A DNA stretch of 64,000 bases from Natrinema hispanicum (GTDB lineage: Archaea; Halobacteriota; Halobacteria; Halobacteriales; Natrialbaceae): NCBI RefSeq assembly GCF_900111485.1, contig NZ_FOIC01000003.1, forward strand, positions 124,001 through 188,000, read 5' to 3'. The notes beneath the pieces are model-generated. The model was not told the DNA's origin. It saw only the letters and a program-made list of their open reading frames with translations, and did not search any database. The stretch's first letter is position 1, and each line of letters begins with the position of its first letter. Positions 8,486 to 16,531 of this stretch are shown piece after piece. Made by a program: the position numbers and the translations under genes.

Positions 8486-9385
8486 CTACTGGGGCGGCTG
8501 CAGGTCACGGCCGAACTCGTCGAAGACCTCGAGGCCGTCGGGCAGGTCGTACTCGAGGTGACGTTCGTCCTGGCGATTGACGCCGGCCTCGTTGATCGGA
8601 GTCGCAACATCCTCCCAGCCGGGTTTGATTTTGACGCTCTGTGCGGGCATACCGACGGCGATGTGGTGGGCGGGGATGTCGTGTTGCACGACGCCACGCG
8701 CGCCAACGACGGCGTTTTCGCCGACCTTGTTGCCCGCACGGACCATCGAGTCGTAGGTGAGCCGGACATCGTCCTCGACGATGGTGTGATAGTTGCGAAC
8801 CTCGGTCTGGTCGACGACGTCGTGGTCGTGGCTGTAGATGTGGACGCCGTCGGAGATCGAGACACGGTCGCCGATGGTGAGTTTCCCGCGGTCGTCCAAG
8901 TGGACGTCGTCGTGAACGACGGTGTTGTCGCCGATCGAGATGTTGTGCCCGTAGGTGAACGTAATGCCCTTGAAAAAGCGGCAGTTGTCGCCACACTCCT
9001 CGAAGAGGTGATTGGCGAGCATCCGCCGGAACCGAAGCGCGAACTCGACGTTGTCCGCGATCGGCAGGCTATCGAACTGCCGCCAGAGCCACTGGAGGTG
9101 CTTGGAGCGGCGAAACGTCGCCTCGTCTTTCTCGGCGTAGTACTCGCTCTCTAAGGTCGTGTTACAGGGATCGTAGCTCTGGAGGCGGATGCGTTCGGCT
9201 GGTGGCACCGACTCGCCGCGCTGCCAGCGTTCGTAGGCCTCGCGGTCGCCCGAGAGGTCGATCAGAACGTCCTCGACGACCGAGCAGGTGTCCTCGTCGC
9301 TCGCAAGCCGTCGATCGACCTCATCGATGAACTCGCGCATCCCCGTTTCTGCCTCTTCGGGGAGCGACACGTACCGCTTTGTCAT
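8486..9385 (-). CDS. hexapeptide-repeat O-acyltransferase
   Basis: A 299-residue protein whose central part (about residues 130-250) is a left-handed beta-helix like maltose/galactoside O-acetyltransferases: FKGITFTYGHNISIGDNTVV, VSISDGVHIYSHDHD, NKVGENAVVGARGVV. The IYSHDHD histidine-bearing loop corresponds to the catalytic His region of the family. The N-terminal 125 residues resemble the maltose-acetyltransferase cap domain but are longer. It probably transfers an acetyl group from acetyl-CoA to a sugar or similar acceptor; the acceptor cannot be read from the sequence. Confidence 0.85.
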   Translation of the reverse strand: MTKRYVSLPEEAETGMREFIDEVDRRLASDEDTCSVVEDVLIDLSGDREAYERWQRGESVPPAERIRLQSYDPCNTTLESEYYAEKDEATFRRSKHLQWLWRQFDSLPIADNVEFALRFRRMLANHLFEECGDNCRFFKGITFTYGHNISIGDNTVVHDDVHLDDRGKLTIGDRVSISDGVHIYSHDHDVVDQTEVRNYHTIVEDDVRLTYDSMVRAGNKVGENAVVGARGVVQHDIPAHHIAVGMPAQSVKIKPGWEDVATPINEAGVNRQDERHLEYDLPDGLEVFDEFGRDLQPPQ

Positions 9386-9485
9386 ACCCCGACGTATTGC
9401 CCGCCGAGTTCATAGGGGTTCGGTTGTGCGTCCGTGGTTGCCGGACCAACTAACGTGTGTGTTACTGGGCCGTTCTGACAGGTAC

Positions 9486-9701
9486 TCACTCCTGACCGGA
9501 CTGCCACCCAGCAAAGAGCAACGCGGGTAGTGCAAGCGTGCCGACGACCAGCAACGTCCCGACGAGCACCGCGCCAATCGAAAGTCGGTCTCTCGGAATC
9601 TCGAGTCGGCTCACAGCGAGGAGGGCAAGCGACAGGCTGCCAAGGAGGACGGCGAGCAGGACCCATCTGGGATCGCGCGAGTCGCGGCGGGAACTGGGCA
9701 T
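9486..9701 (-). CDS. small two-helix membrane protein
   Basis: A 71-residue protein with a basic N-terminus (MPSSRRDSRDPRW) and two hydrophobic helices (VLLAVLLGSLSLALLAV and IGAVLVGTLLVVGTLALPAL). The ATG at 9701 gives this compact product; the longer frame upstream is antisense to the aldo/keto reductase and is rejected. The family is not recognised. Confidence 0.65.
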   Translation of the reverse strand: MPSSRRDSRDPRWVLLAVLLGSLSLALLAVSRLEIPRDRLSIGAVLVGTLLVVGTLALPALLFAGWQSGQE

Positions 9702-9810
9702 ACGAATACGTCTCAACCGACACCCAAGAGCGATTCGCCTCACAAAATGCGACCGAGTCGGTTCGGCACGAAATTCAGGCGTTCCGGTCACCCTAAGTTC
9801 CCCCGCTGCA

Positions 9811-9816
9811 AAGGAG
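9811..9816 (+). promoter_or_regulatory. ribosome binding site of the aldo/keto reductase
   Basis: AAGGAG lies 5 nt before the ATG at 9822 and decides between this start and the longer upstream frame. Confidence 0.6.
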
Positions 9817-9821
9817 CACGT

Positions 9822-10877
9822 ATGCACTACAGCGAACTCGGCGAGTCCGGAGTCGAGGTCAGCGAAGTCGGCTTCGGCGCATGGACCGTCGGTACCGACT
9901 GGTGGGGCGACCGCTCCGAAGACGACGCCATCGAAATGCTCCAGTATGCGGTCGAGCAGGGGATCACCTACTTCGATACGGGCGATGTCTACGGCCACGG
10001 CCACAGCGAGGAACTGGTCGGGAAGGCACTGGCCGAGGTCCGCGACGAGGTGACCATCGCGACCAAGGTCGGCTATGACTTCTACAACAACCCCCAGGCC
10101 GGCCACGGCGAACTCCCCAAGGAGATGGACCCCGAGTATCTCCGGGAGGCCGTCGAGAAGAGTCTCGAGCGCCTCGAGATGGACTCCGTCGACGTGCTCC
10201 AACTGCACAACGCCGACGTCGACGAGATCACGCCCGATGTCCTCGAGTTGTTCGACGAACTCGAGGAGGAAGGCAAGATCGACGCGACCGGCCTCGCGCT
10301 GGGTCCCTCGATCGGCTGGCTCGCCGAGGGCGACCTCGCGATCGAAGAGGAGTTCGACTCCGTGCAACTCGTCTGGAACGTCTTAGAACAGGAGGTCGGC
10401 AACCACTTCCTCGAGACGATCGAGCGGACCGGCTCGTCGACCAGCCTGATCCCCCGCGTGCCACACTCCTCGGGCATCCTCAACGAGCAGGTCACGCCCG
10501 AAACCGAACTCGACGAGGGCGACCACCGCGGCTTCCGCCCCGACGAGTGGTACGAGACCGGCTGGGAGAAACTCGAGCAACTGCGCTTCTTAGAGCGTGA
10601 CGGCGAGCGCACGATGGGGCAGGCCTCGATCGCGTGGCTACTCTCCCACGAGCCTGTCGCGACCGTCACCCCGACGTTCCGCACGAAAGCGGACATCGAC
10701 GAGTGGGCAGCCGCAAGCGACGTGCCAAAGCTCTCCGACGAAGAGATGGATCGCGTCGCAGACCTCTACGCGAATGACTTCGACATCGACCGCGACGACG
10801 GCATGGACGCGCTGCGCTCGTCGGTCGACGGCGAAGACATCGAGTCCGCCGGACTGGACAAGCTCGCAGCTGACTGA
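9822..10877 (+). CDS. aldo/keto reductase
   Basis: A 351-residue (alpha/beta)8-barrel NADPH oxidoreductase. MHYSELGESGVEVSEVGFGA is the typical N-terminus. The catalytic tetrad region shows Asp in YFDTGDVYG with Tyr56-type GDVYGHG, Lys in TIATKVGYD, and LQLHN in place of the usual His segment. The cofactor-binding end GQASIAWLLSH with TVTPTFRTKADIDEW matches the YghZ/AKR-like group. The start is supported by an RBS. The physiological aldehyde or ketone is unknown. Confidence 0.92.
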   Translation: MHYSELGESGVEVSEVGFGAWTVGTDWWGDRSEDDAIEMLQYAVEQGITYFDTGDVYGHGHSEELVGKALAEVRDEVTIATKVGYDFYNNPQAGHGELPKEMDPEYLREAVEKSLERLEMDSVDVLQLHNADVDEITPDVLELFDELEEEGKIDATGLALGPSIGWLAEGDLAIEEEFDSVQLVWNVLEQEVGNHFLETIERTGSSTSLIPRVPHSSGILNEQVTPETELDEGDHRGFRPDEWYETGWEKLEQLRFLERDGERTMGQASIAWLLSHEPVATVTPTFRTKADIDEWAAASDVPKLSDEEMDRVADLYANDFDIDRDDGMDALRSSVDGEDIESAGLDKLAAD

Positions 10878-10922
10878 TCGAGCCACTGCGGCAGGCGCGA
10901 GCGGTCACACCCGTGGACGGAG

Positions 10923-11198
10923 CTATTCTTTGGGAGACGACGACTCCGTGAGTCGGAACTCGAACTCGAGTTTGCCGTCCGTCCGCACGTCGACGCCACC
11001 GAGTTGCTCCGAGAGCTGATCCCGCGCTCGAGCGCTCGGCTCGATGGTGACGGAGACGCTGTTGCTGTTGGCGTTGTACGAGATGTTCCCCACCGTCACG
11101 TCGAACTCGAAAAACTCCGGCACGTCCTCCCGAAGCTGTGTTCTGACGTCGTCGATATCCGACCGCACGTCGGCCATCTCCTCGTTGAGCGAACTCAT
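10923..11198 (-). CDS. haloarchaeal hypothetical protein with N-terminal coiled segment
   Basis: A 91-residue acidic protein. The first 25 residues (LNEEMADVRSDIDDVRTQLR) look like a short coiled coil, followed by alternating beta strands (FEFDVTVGNISYNANSNSVS, then LEFEFRLTESSSPKE). It has no cysteines or membrane segment. The family is not recognised and it has no operon partner. Confidence 0.6.
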   Translation of the reverse strand: MSSLNEEMADVRSDIDDVRTQLREDVPEFFEFDVTVGNISYNANSNSVSVTIEPSARARDQLSEQLGGVDVRTDGKLEFEFRLTESSSPKE

Positions 11199-11458
11199 AG
11201 ATACTGGTATGTGATACCACCCCGTAACGGTTTACCCTGTTCGGTCGACCTCGTAACGGGTCCTGTAACTCATTCGGTGCGTTCAGATCGGCATTCGAAG
11301 CGCATACAGGATCGCGAGCAATCCACAGAGTTTGCTACACTGGCTGCGGACAGCGGCGAGCGTCAGGGTCGATAACTTATATATGCCCCTCCATATCTGG
11401 GCCCCTCGTCTAACCCGAACAGTCCCTTCTCTCTAGACGTGCCAGCACACTCAGACCT
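11199..11458. other. divergent intergenic region upstream of the mini zinc-ribbon gene
   Basis: The 260 bp gap has a TATA-like CTTATATATG at about 11376-11385, around 75 bp before the 11459 start, and CATATC just after it. Nothing else stands out. Confidence 0.35.
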
Positions 11459-11593
11459 ATGACATCATACGAGTTTACCTGTCCGGACTGCCAGCGGTCG
11501 ATCACGGTAACAGACCCGATGCGAGCGGCGACGCTTGCCAACGGCTGTCCGGTCTGCGGACGATCGGTGACGGAAGGCAACTTCGCACTCTGA
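11459..11593 (+). CDS. 44-residue zinc-ribbon protein
   Basis: A very short ORF: MTSYEFTCPDCQRSITVTDP, then a helix MRAATLANG, then CPVCGRSVTEGNFAL. Two CxxC pairs form a complete rubredoxin-type zinc ribbon. The composition and the conserved-looking N- and C-termini fit the haloarchaeal mini zinc-finger families (DUF7560-like). Likely a regulatory or structural zinc protein of unknown target. Confidence 0.75.
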   Translation: MTSYEFTCPDCQRSITVTDPMRAATLANGCPVCGRSVTEGNFAL

Positions 11594-11749
11594 GGACTCG
11601 AGCGGCGAACCACAGGATCGACGCGCCATCGACGGCTCGAACGGCCCTCCGTTTCTCAAGCACGGCTTGCAGACCACAGAGGGTCCTTAGCCTCCTTTAA
11701 TATCCCCTATGATAGGTTTTTACGAGAGAACGTCGTGGTAACTGGTAAC

Positions 11750-12202
11750 ATGAACGAGGTCACGTACGTCCAGAAGGCGTGTGCCTACATCACTCGCGGA
11801 ATGAACGAACTCCTGGTCTTCGAAGGGCCGGGCCACGACGGGCTCCAGATTCCGAAAGGGACCCTCGAGCCCGGCGAGTCGCCCCGGGAGGCGCTGTTCA
11901 GGGAAGTTCGCGAGGAGAGCGGACTCGGCACGCTGAGTGACACCCGCCATCTGACGACCGACATCTGGACGCGACGCGCGGGAAGGCGGTACGTCCGCCA
12001 CTTCTTTCATGCGACGGTGCACGAACCCCGCGACCGGTGGACCCACATCGTCACTGACGGCGGAGGCGAACACGGCGCAACGTTTTCGTTTCGCTGGGTT
12101 CGGCCGACGACCGCGCAGGCGTTCGCACTCGAGCTCGACGAGTACGTTGGTCTGTTGCCGACCGCGTCCCGAACCGACGAGGTGTCGACCCTCTCAGACT
12201 GA
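11750..12202 (+). CDS. NUDIX hydrolase
   Basis: A 150-residue protein with the full Nudix box, GTLEPGESPREALFREVREE followed by SGLG, in the G-x5-E-x7-REV-x-EE-x-G pattern that binds Mg and cleaves nucleoside diphosphate-X bonds. The ATG at 11750 is preferred over a GTG five codons upstream. The N-terminus KACAYITRGMNELLVF is a normal first strand. The substrate class is open; the sequence resembles the Ap4A/NTP-cleaning NUDIX proteins common in archaea. A TATA-like stretch lies about 35 bp upstream. Confidence 0.88.
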   Translation: MNEVTYVQKACAYITRGMNELLVFEGPGHDGLQIPKGTLEPGESPREALFREVREESGLGTLSDTRHLTTDIWTRRAGRRYVRHFFHATVHEPRDRWTHIVTDGGGEHGATFSFRWVRPTTAQAFALELDEYVGLLPTASRTDEVSTLSD

Positions 12203-12219
12203 ACCGCCCGTCGACCGTC

Positions 12220-13650
12220 CTATGAGAGCGCGCGCTCGACGGCTTCCGCGACGTCCATCGCTTTGGCAGCCAGTTCGTCCGACACCAGCCCATCTGCGAC
12301 GGCGGCCTCGAGTTCGTCGGCGTCGACGATTTCGACCGTTCCATCAGGCTGGCGGATTACGTCGACGTAGAGGTCGACGTACCGCACGCAGTCGGGGAAG
12401 AGTTCGACCGGCGTACAGACGTTGACGTAGGTCCCTTTCGACGTGCCGTCGGCGGCCTTGTAGGTCGTCGGATACCACCACCGGCCCTCGCGGAACTTCG
12501 TCACGGCCACGTCGCCGTCGTCTTTAGGAGTGCCGAGCGCGTCGTAGCTGCCGCCTCCACGCATCGAGCGCTCGAGCGTGAGCTTGCCCTCGGGGTCCCA
12601 GTCGGTGACCTCGCCGCGACCGAGCGAGATCAGTCGGCCGTCGGGTTTGCCGTGGCCGATCTCGAGGCGGTCGCCAGTCGTGGGGCCGAACTGGCGCGTG
12701 ACGGCTGCAAACGGGAAGTCATCGCCGTCTGCGGCATCGTCGGCCGGCCCACAGACTGCCTCCGCGAAGTCGACCGCCGCACTCGCGGCGCGGTCGGCTG
12801 CCTTCGTCCGGTGATGGCCCGGCATTGTCGTCTCCACGCGCCGGCGCACCCCATCGAGTGCAAACCGGGATTGGCGGCCGAACCAGCCCCACGCGGTTCG
12901 CTGGGGAGCGGCAAGCAGCGCCGGCTCGCCGGGTTCGTCGGATGCGTCGGTAAGTTCGTCTTCGAGCAGGCGCGCACGATTCGCCGCGTCCTCGAGCGCG
13001 GTGCCCATCGCCTCGAGGTCAGCGTCGGCCGCGGCGTGTTGCCAGCGGATCCCCCACCCATCGGGGACCTCGACCGAGAGGAAGTCGGTCATACCGACGA
13101 GTTCGTCCGCGCGCTCGCCGCGCATCGCCGCTGAGACGCCGCTCCGGTCCCGCGAAAGGGTACAGAGCCCGTCCTGCACCTCGAGGGTCGGCCGCACGAG
13201 TGGTCGGTCGTCGTCCCACGGCGGTGTGGGCTCGGTGACCTGCACCCGGTAGCGATTGCCGGCCTCAACGTAGCCATCGACGTCGTCGTAGCTGAGATAG
13301 CCCCGTCGGCCATCACCGAGGTCGACGACGGCACCGCTGCCGCCGTCGGCCTCGAGCACCTCGGCGTCGAAGACCGCGCCACGGGCGGCGTCGTCGTCCC
13401 AGCGGAAGGTGTCGATCGCAAGTCCCTCGAGTTCGGCCATGGCCGTCTCGACCGCGTCGGGATCGCCCGACACCTCGACACCCTGTCGGTCGCGGGTGGT
13501 CTCGATCGAGACGTCGGCCGGAACAGTGTCGAACGACTGATCGAACCGCTCCCGAATCGGGTCGGAGGCCTGAACGACCTCGAAATCGGCCTCGCTCAGG
13601 AGTTGGGTAACTGCCGTCGTGTAGATCCCGCGGACGCGCGCCGTCGTCAT
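12220..13650 (-). CDS. FAU-1-like ribonuclease E/G family protein (S1-like and DUF402 domains)
   Basis: A 476-residue protein of the archaeal AU-1/RNase E/G relative family. Around residues 110-165 an S1-like RNA-binding segment is visible (DLGDGRRGYLSYDDVDGYVE). The C-terminal DUF402 domain covers about residues 330-470, with Asp/Glu-rich strands (VRYVDLYVDVIRQPDGTVEI) that could hold metal. In Pyrococcus the FAU-1 protein binds AU-rich RNA and has been implicated in 5S rRNA processing, so an RNA maturation or decay role is likely. Its gene is followed, 67 bp after the start on the other side, by another minus-strand gene of unknown function. Confidence 0.85.
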   Translation of the reverse strand: MTTARVRGIYTTAVTQLLSEADFEVVQASDPIRERFDQSFDTVPADVSIETTRDRQGVEVSGDPDAVETAMAELEGLAIDTFRWDDDAARGAVFDAEVLEADGGSGAVVDLGDGRRGYLSYDDVDGYVEAGNRYRVQVTEPTPPWDDDRPLVRPTLEVQDGLCTLSRDRSGVSAAMRGERADELVGMTDFLSVEVPDGWGIRWQHAAADADLEAMGTALEDAANRARLLEDELTDASDEPGEPALLAAPQRTAWGWFGRQSRFALDGVRRRVETTMPGHHRTKAADRAASAAVDFAEAVCGPADDAADGDDFPFAAVTRQFGPTTGDRLEIGHGKPDGRLISLGRGEVTDWDPEGKLTLERSMRGGGSYDALGTPKDDGDVAVTKFREGRWWYPTTYKAADGTSKGTYVNVCTPVELFPDCVRYVDLYVDVIRQPDGTVEIVDADELEAAVADGLVSDELAAKAMDVAEAVERALS

Positions 13651-13717
13651 CGGTCGCCCTCCGTCGTGCGTCGTGGATCACTCGAGTGCAATCGTCTGGT
13701 GGCCGCGAACATGGCGA

Positions 13718-14095
13718 TCACCGCAGCGTCTCGCGGTCGGGCGCGAACCGCACCCGATCGTCGATCGTCGACCCGAGCGTGAGTTCGACGGACCCATCGT
13801 CCAGCAGTCGGCCGTCCTCGATGGAGACCCCCCACGTGTCGAACCGGAGCCAGCCGCGCATCTCGTCGGCGTGGGTCGTGATGTCGGCATACTCGACGGT
13901 GTGTTCAGGATACTCGGCACTCGAGTGGGCCATCTCCATGTCGGAGTAGACGGTGTCGTGTTCGTCAAAAAAATCCTCGAGTGCTGCCGCGTCCTCGGCG
14001 ACGGCCTCGACGACGGCCTCCGAAGCGGCCCGGAGGTCGTCGATCTCGAGGCCGACGTCGCGAAGCGCCTGCTGAGTTCGCTGGTCGAAATGCAT
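13718..14095 (-). CDS. haloarchaeal hypothetical protein
   Basis: A 125-residue acidic protein from the ATG at 14095. It begins with a helical segment (MHFDQRTQQALRDVGLEIDD, ALEDFFDEH) and ends in beta-like sequence (GWLRFDTWGVSIEDGRLL, VELTLGST). No cysteine or membrane motif is present. It lies directly upstream of the FAU-1-like gene on the same strand (67 bp), so cotranscription is possible. The family is not recognised. Confidence 0.65.
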   Translation of the reverse strand: MHFDQRTQQALRDVGLEIDDLRAASEAVVEAVAEDAAALEDFFDEHDTVYSDMEMAHSSAEYPEHTVEYADITTHADEMRGWLRFDTWGVSIEDGRLLDDGSVELTLGSTIDDRVRFAPDRETLR

Positions 14096-14247
14096 AGCCG
14101 CCGGTTGGGCCGGGAGACCTTTGATCATTCCGAGTTCGTGCCGGTCGCTGCGTTGCGTATCCACGCGGCTGCCGGACCCATCAGCCTGGCTGTCGTTCCG
14201 GTCACGAGTACTGTAGGCGAAACGTTTGATACTGGGAACAGCCAACA

Positions 14248-14679
14248 ATGCGCATGAGTGGTAAACTCTACAGAACGGACCTCAACGACGAACTCGCAAC
14301 CGGGATCGTCAGTGCCGCACGGACCAGTCTCGGTGACACGCTTCGGAGCGTTCTCTATTTCACGCCGTCGGCGTTCGACATCCTGTATCTCCGGCAGGAC
14401 CTCTACGACTCGACAGCCGACGCCCGTGATGCCAAAGCGCAACTGGTCGAGTTCGAACAAGCCGGCTTTTCCGAGGTCCCTGTTCGGACGGCGATCGCCC
14501 GCAAAGAGAGTAGCTCGGACATCGGGGACTACGAATTTACCGTCCGGTTCCACGAAAGTGGGTTCGTCGTCCGGGTGCTCCAGCGCGACGTCGGCGTCCT
14601 GCTGACGATCGACAGTATGGACGTCAACGCGTTCGAAGACGCTGCCGTCGCGATTCAGGGGCTCCTCCACGGCGAGTAG
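14248..14679 (+). CDS. conserved haloarchaeal hypothetical protein (DUF7522-like)
   Basis: A 143-residue protein; the ATGs at 14248 and 14254 are equally possible starts. It has an alpha/beta pattern: a helix around DELATGIVSAARTSLGD, strand LRSVLYFTPSAFDILYLRQD, a helix KAQLVEFEQAGF, and strands EFTVRFHESGFVVRVLQRDV and GVLLTIDSMDV. This looks like a small sensor-type domain and matches a family common in haloarchaea; no function is known. It overlaps no other gene. Confidence 0.7.
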   Translation: MRMSGKLYRTDLNDELATGIVSAARTSLGDTLRSVLYFTPSAFDILYLRQDLYDSTADARDAKAQLVEFEQAGFSEVPVRTAIARKESSSDIGDYEFTVRFHESGFVVRVLQRDVGVLLTIDSMDVNAFEDAAVAIQGLLHGE

Positions 14680-14789
14680 ACCGCTGACTCGAGCAGCGCC
14701 ACGACGATCCAGATGTGAGAGACCGGCGATGCAACGCTCGCGTCGCCGATTGCCGAACCTATACCGGGCCGGCGCACCAACGCACGACC

Positions 14790-15806
14790 ATGCAGCGCAG
14801 GCGCGACCCGGTCGAGCGGGCCGAGGAGCGACGGAGCGATGGACCAGTCGATCTCTACGACATCTCGACGTGGGAGCCGCGGTCGGCCATCGATTTGCTC
14901 GCGTACACGCTCTACGGGACGGTTAGCTACGCGCTCCGTGCGCTCGTCTTGCTGACTGCCATCGCGATCACCGTCTCGTTGCTCATCTCGCCGGCCGCAA
15001 TCGTCCTCGAGGATCCGTTCGTCGCGATCTTCTTCGGGCTCTCGGTCGTTCCCGCGGGGTTGCTCGCGGGGTATATCTGGTATGCGGACATCACGACGAG
15101 CGAACCCCTCGGGTTGCTCGTCGCGACCTTTCTGCTCGCGGTCCTGTTCGCGACGTTTGCAGCACTCATCAATTCGCTCAGTCAGGTCGCTCTCGGCTTC
15201 GGCAGCGGCGTGCTCTTTTTTTACCTGATCGTCGGCCCCGTCGAGGAGACGGTCAAGCTCCTCGCTGTCTACGTGTTTGCCTATCGAAGCAGCAGCTTCA
15301 CCGCCGTCATCGACGGGGCAGTCTACGGAGCCGTCGCCGGGCTTGGCTTTGCAGCCATCGAAAACGCCGTCTATATCAGCCGCGTCATCGGCGAAGCAAG
15401 TCCCGAAGTAAACCTCTTCGTTACCGCCAGCGGGATCGCGACGGTTCGCGCGCTGGCCGGTCCCGGTCACGTCATCTATTCAGCGATCGCGGGCTACTAC
15501 CTCGGCTTAGCGAAGTTCAACCGAGAGTACGCCGGTCCGATCGTCCTCAAAGGGTTGCTCATTGCCGCGTTCGTCCACGGCACGTACAACGTCACGGTCG
15601 GCATCGTTCCACAACTCCTCGCCGACGTCTTGCCCGTCGGCTACGGCGTCGCGTTCGTGGGGTACGTAATCGGCTACGACCTCACGATCGGCTACTACCT
15701 TTATCGGAAACTCGCCCGCTACCGGGACGCCTATCTGACGGTTAGTGAGGACAACGTCGACGCACCGCGCCCGGAGCTGACGGAGTTCGAGCCGCCACAG
15801 CGCTGA
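14790..15806 (+). CDS. PrsW-like glutamic intramembrane protease
   Basis: A 338-residue polytopic membrane protein. It carries the motifs of the PrsW/APH-1-related CPBP-like clan: VEETVK with paired Glu152-Glu153, GFAAIENAVY with Glu191-Asn192, a membrane His in GPGHVIYSAIAGYYLG, and FVHGTYN. The order and spacing are as in PrsW. About eight hydrophobic helices surround these motifs. PrsW in Bacillus cuts an anti-sigma factor; archaea lack sigma factors, so the substrate here must be different and is unknown. The ATG at 14790 is chosen because sequence before it is Arg/Cys-rich and unlike a halophilic N-terminus. Confidence 0.87.
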   Translation: MQRRRDPVERAEERRSDGPVDLYDISTWEPRSAIDLLAYTLYGTVSYALRALVLLTAIAITVSLLISPAAIVLEDPFVAIFFGLSVVPAGLLAGYIWYADITTSEPLGLLVATFLLAVLFATFAALINSLSQVALGFGSGVLFFYLIVGPVEETVKLLAVYVFAYRSSSFTAVIDGAVYGAVAGLGFAAIENAVYISRVIGEASPEVNLFVTASGIATVRALAGPGHVIYSAIAGYYLGLAKFNREYAGPIVLKGLLIAAFVHGTYNVTVGIVPQLLADVLPVGYGVAFVGYVIGYDLTIGYYLYRKLARYRDAYLTVSEDNVDAPRPELTEFEPPQR

Positions 15807-15835
15807 CTCACACGGTCGAGCGTCGGGCTCGCGAC

Positions 15836-16447
15836 TCAGTCGTCTTCAAATCGTGCCTCGAGCAACCGTTCGACGTACTTCGCGAGCACGTCGACCTCGA
15901 GATGCACCGGGTCGCCGGGTTCTTTCTCCGAAAGCGTCGTCATATCGTAGGTCGTTGGGATGATCGCAACGGTAACCCGACCGGCATCCGCGTCGAGATC
16001 GGCGACGGTCAGACTGATTCCATCGAGCGTGATCGAGCCCTTCTCGACGGCGTAGCGGTCGTACTCTTCCGGAAGCTCGAACTCGAAGAACCAGTCTTCC
16101 TCGACTGACTCGACGTTCGTCACCGTCGCGACCGCATCGACGTGGCCCTGCACGACGTGGCCATCAAATCGGCCGTCGGCCGGCATCGCCCGCTCGAGGT
16201 TGACCGCGTCGCCGACCTCGAGGTCGCCGAGATAGGTTCGCTCGACGGTTTCGGTCGCCAGGAAGACCTCGAACCACGCGCCCTCGTCGTATCGCTCGAC
16301 GGTGAGACACGCGCCGCTGACGCTGATACTCTGGCCGTGCTCGAGGCCTGTCGCGACCTCGTCGGCCCCGATCCGCAGTCGAAGGCCGTCGTCGGTCCGC
16401 TCGCGCGCGACGATCTCGCCGGTCTCCTCGACGATCCCCGTAAACAT
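15836..16447 (-). CDS. ribE: riboflavin synthase, alpha-chain (bacterial) type
   Basis: A 203-residue enzyme converting two 6,7-dimethyl-8-ribityllumazine molecules to riboflavin plus a pyrimidine. The MFTGIVEETG start is the family signature and fixes the ATG at 16447. The internal duplication is plain: SVSGACLTVE with GHVVQGHVDAVA in the first barrel and ITLDGISLTVAD in the second. Length is normal. Many archaea instead have an unrelated lumazine-synthase-like riboflavin synthase; haloarchaea carry this bacterial type. No other riboflavin gene is adjacent. Confidence 0.93.
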   Translation of the reverse strand: MFTGIVEETGEIVARERTDDGLRLRIGADEVATGLEHGQSISVSGACLTVERYDEGAWFEVFLATETVERTYLGDLEVGDAVNLERAMPADGRFDGHVVQGHVDAVATVTNVESVEEDWFFEFELPEEYDRYAVEKGSITLDGISLTVADLDADAGRVTVAIIPTTYDMTTLSEKEPGDPVHLEVDVLAKYVERLLEARFEDD

Positions 16448-16531
16448 ATCTACAAGTGACGGGCGATGGGGGAAAGCCGTTCCGGGTCCAGCCCACAGCG
16501 GAGCCACGTCCGGGTGTTCGCGGTCTGGACG

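Noticed and set aside
9702-10367. N-terminal extension of the small membrane protein at 9486-9701
   Set aside because: The extension is antisense to the aldo/keto reductase and starts far upstream; the ATG at 9701 gives a compact plausible product.
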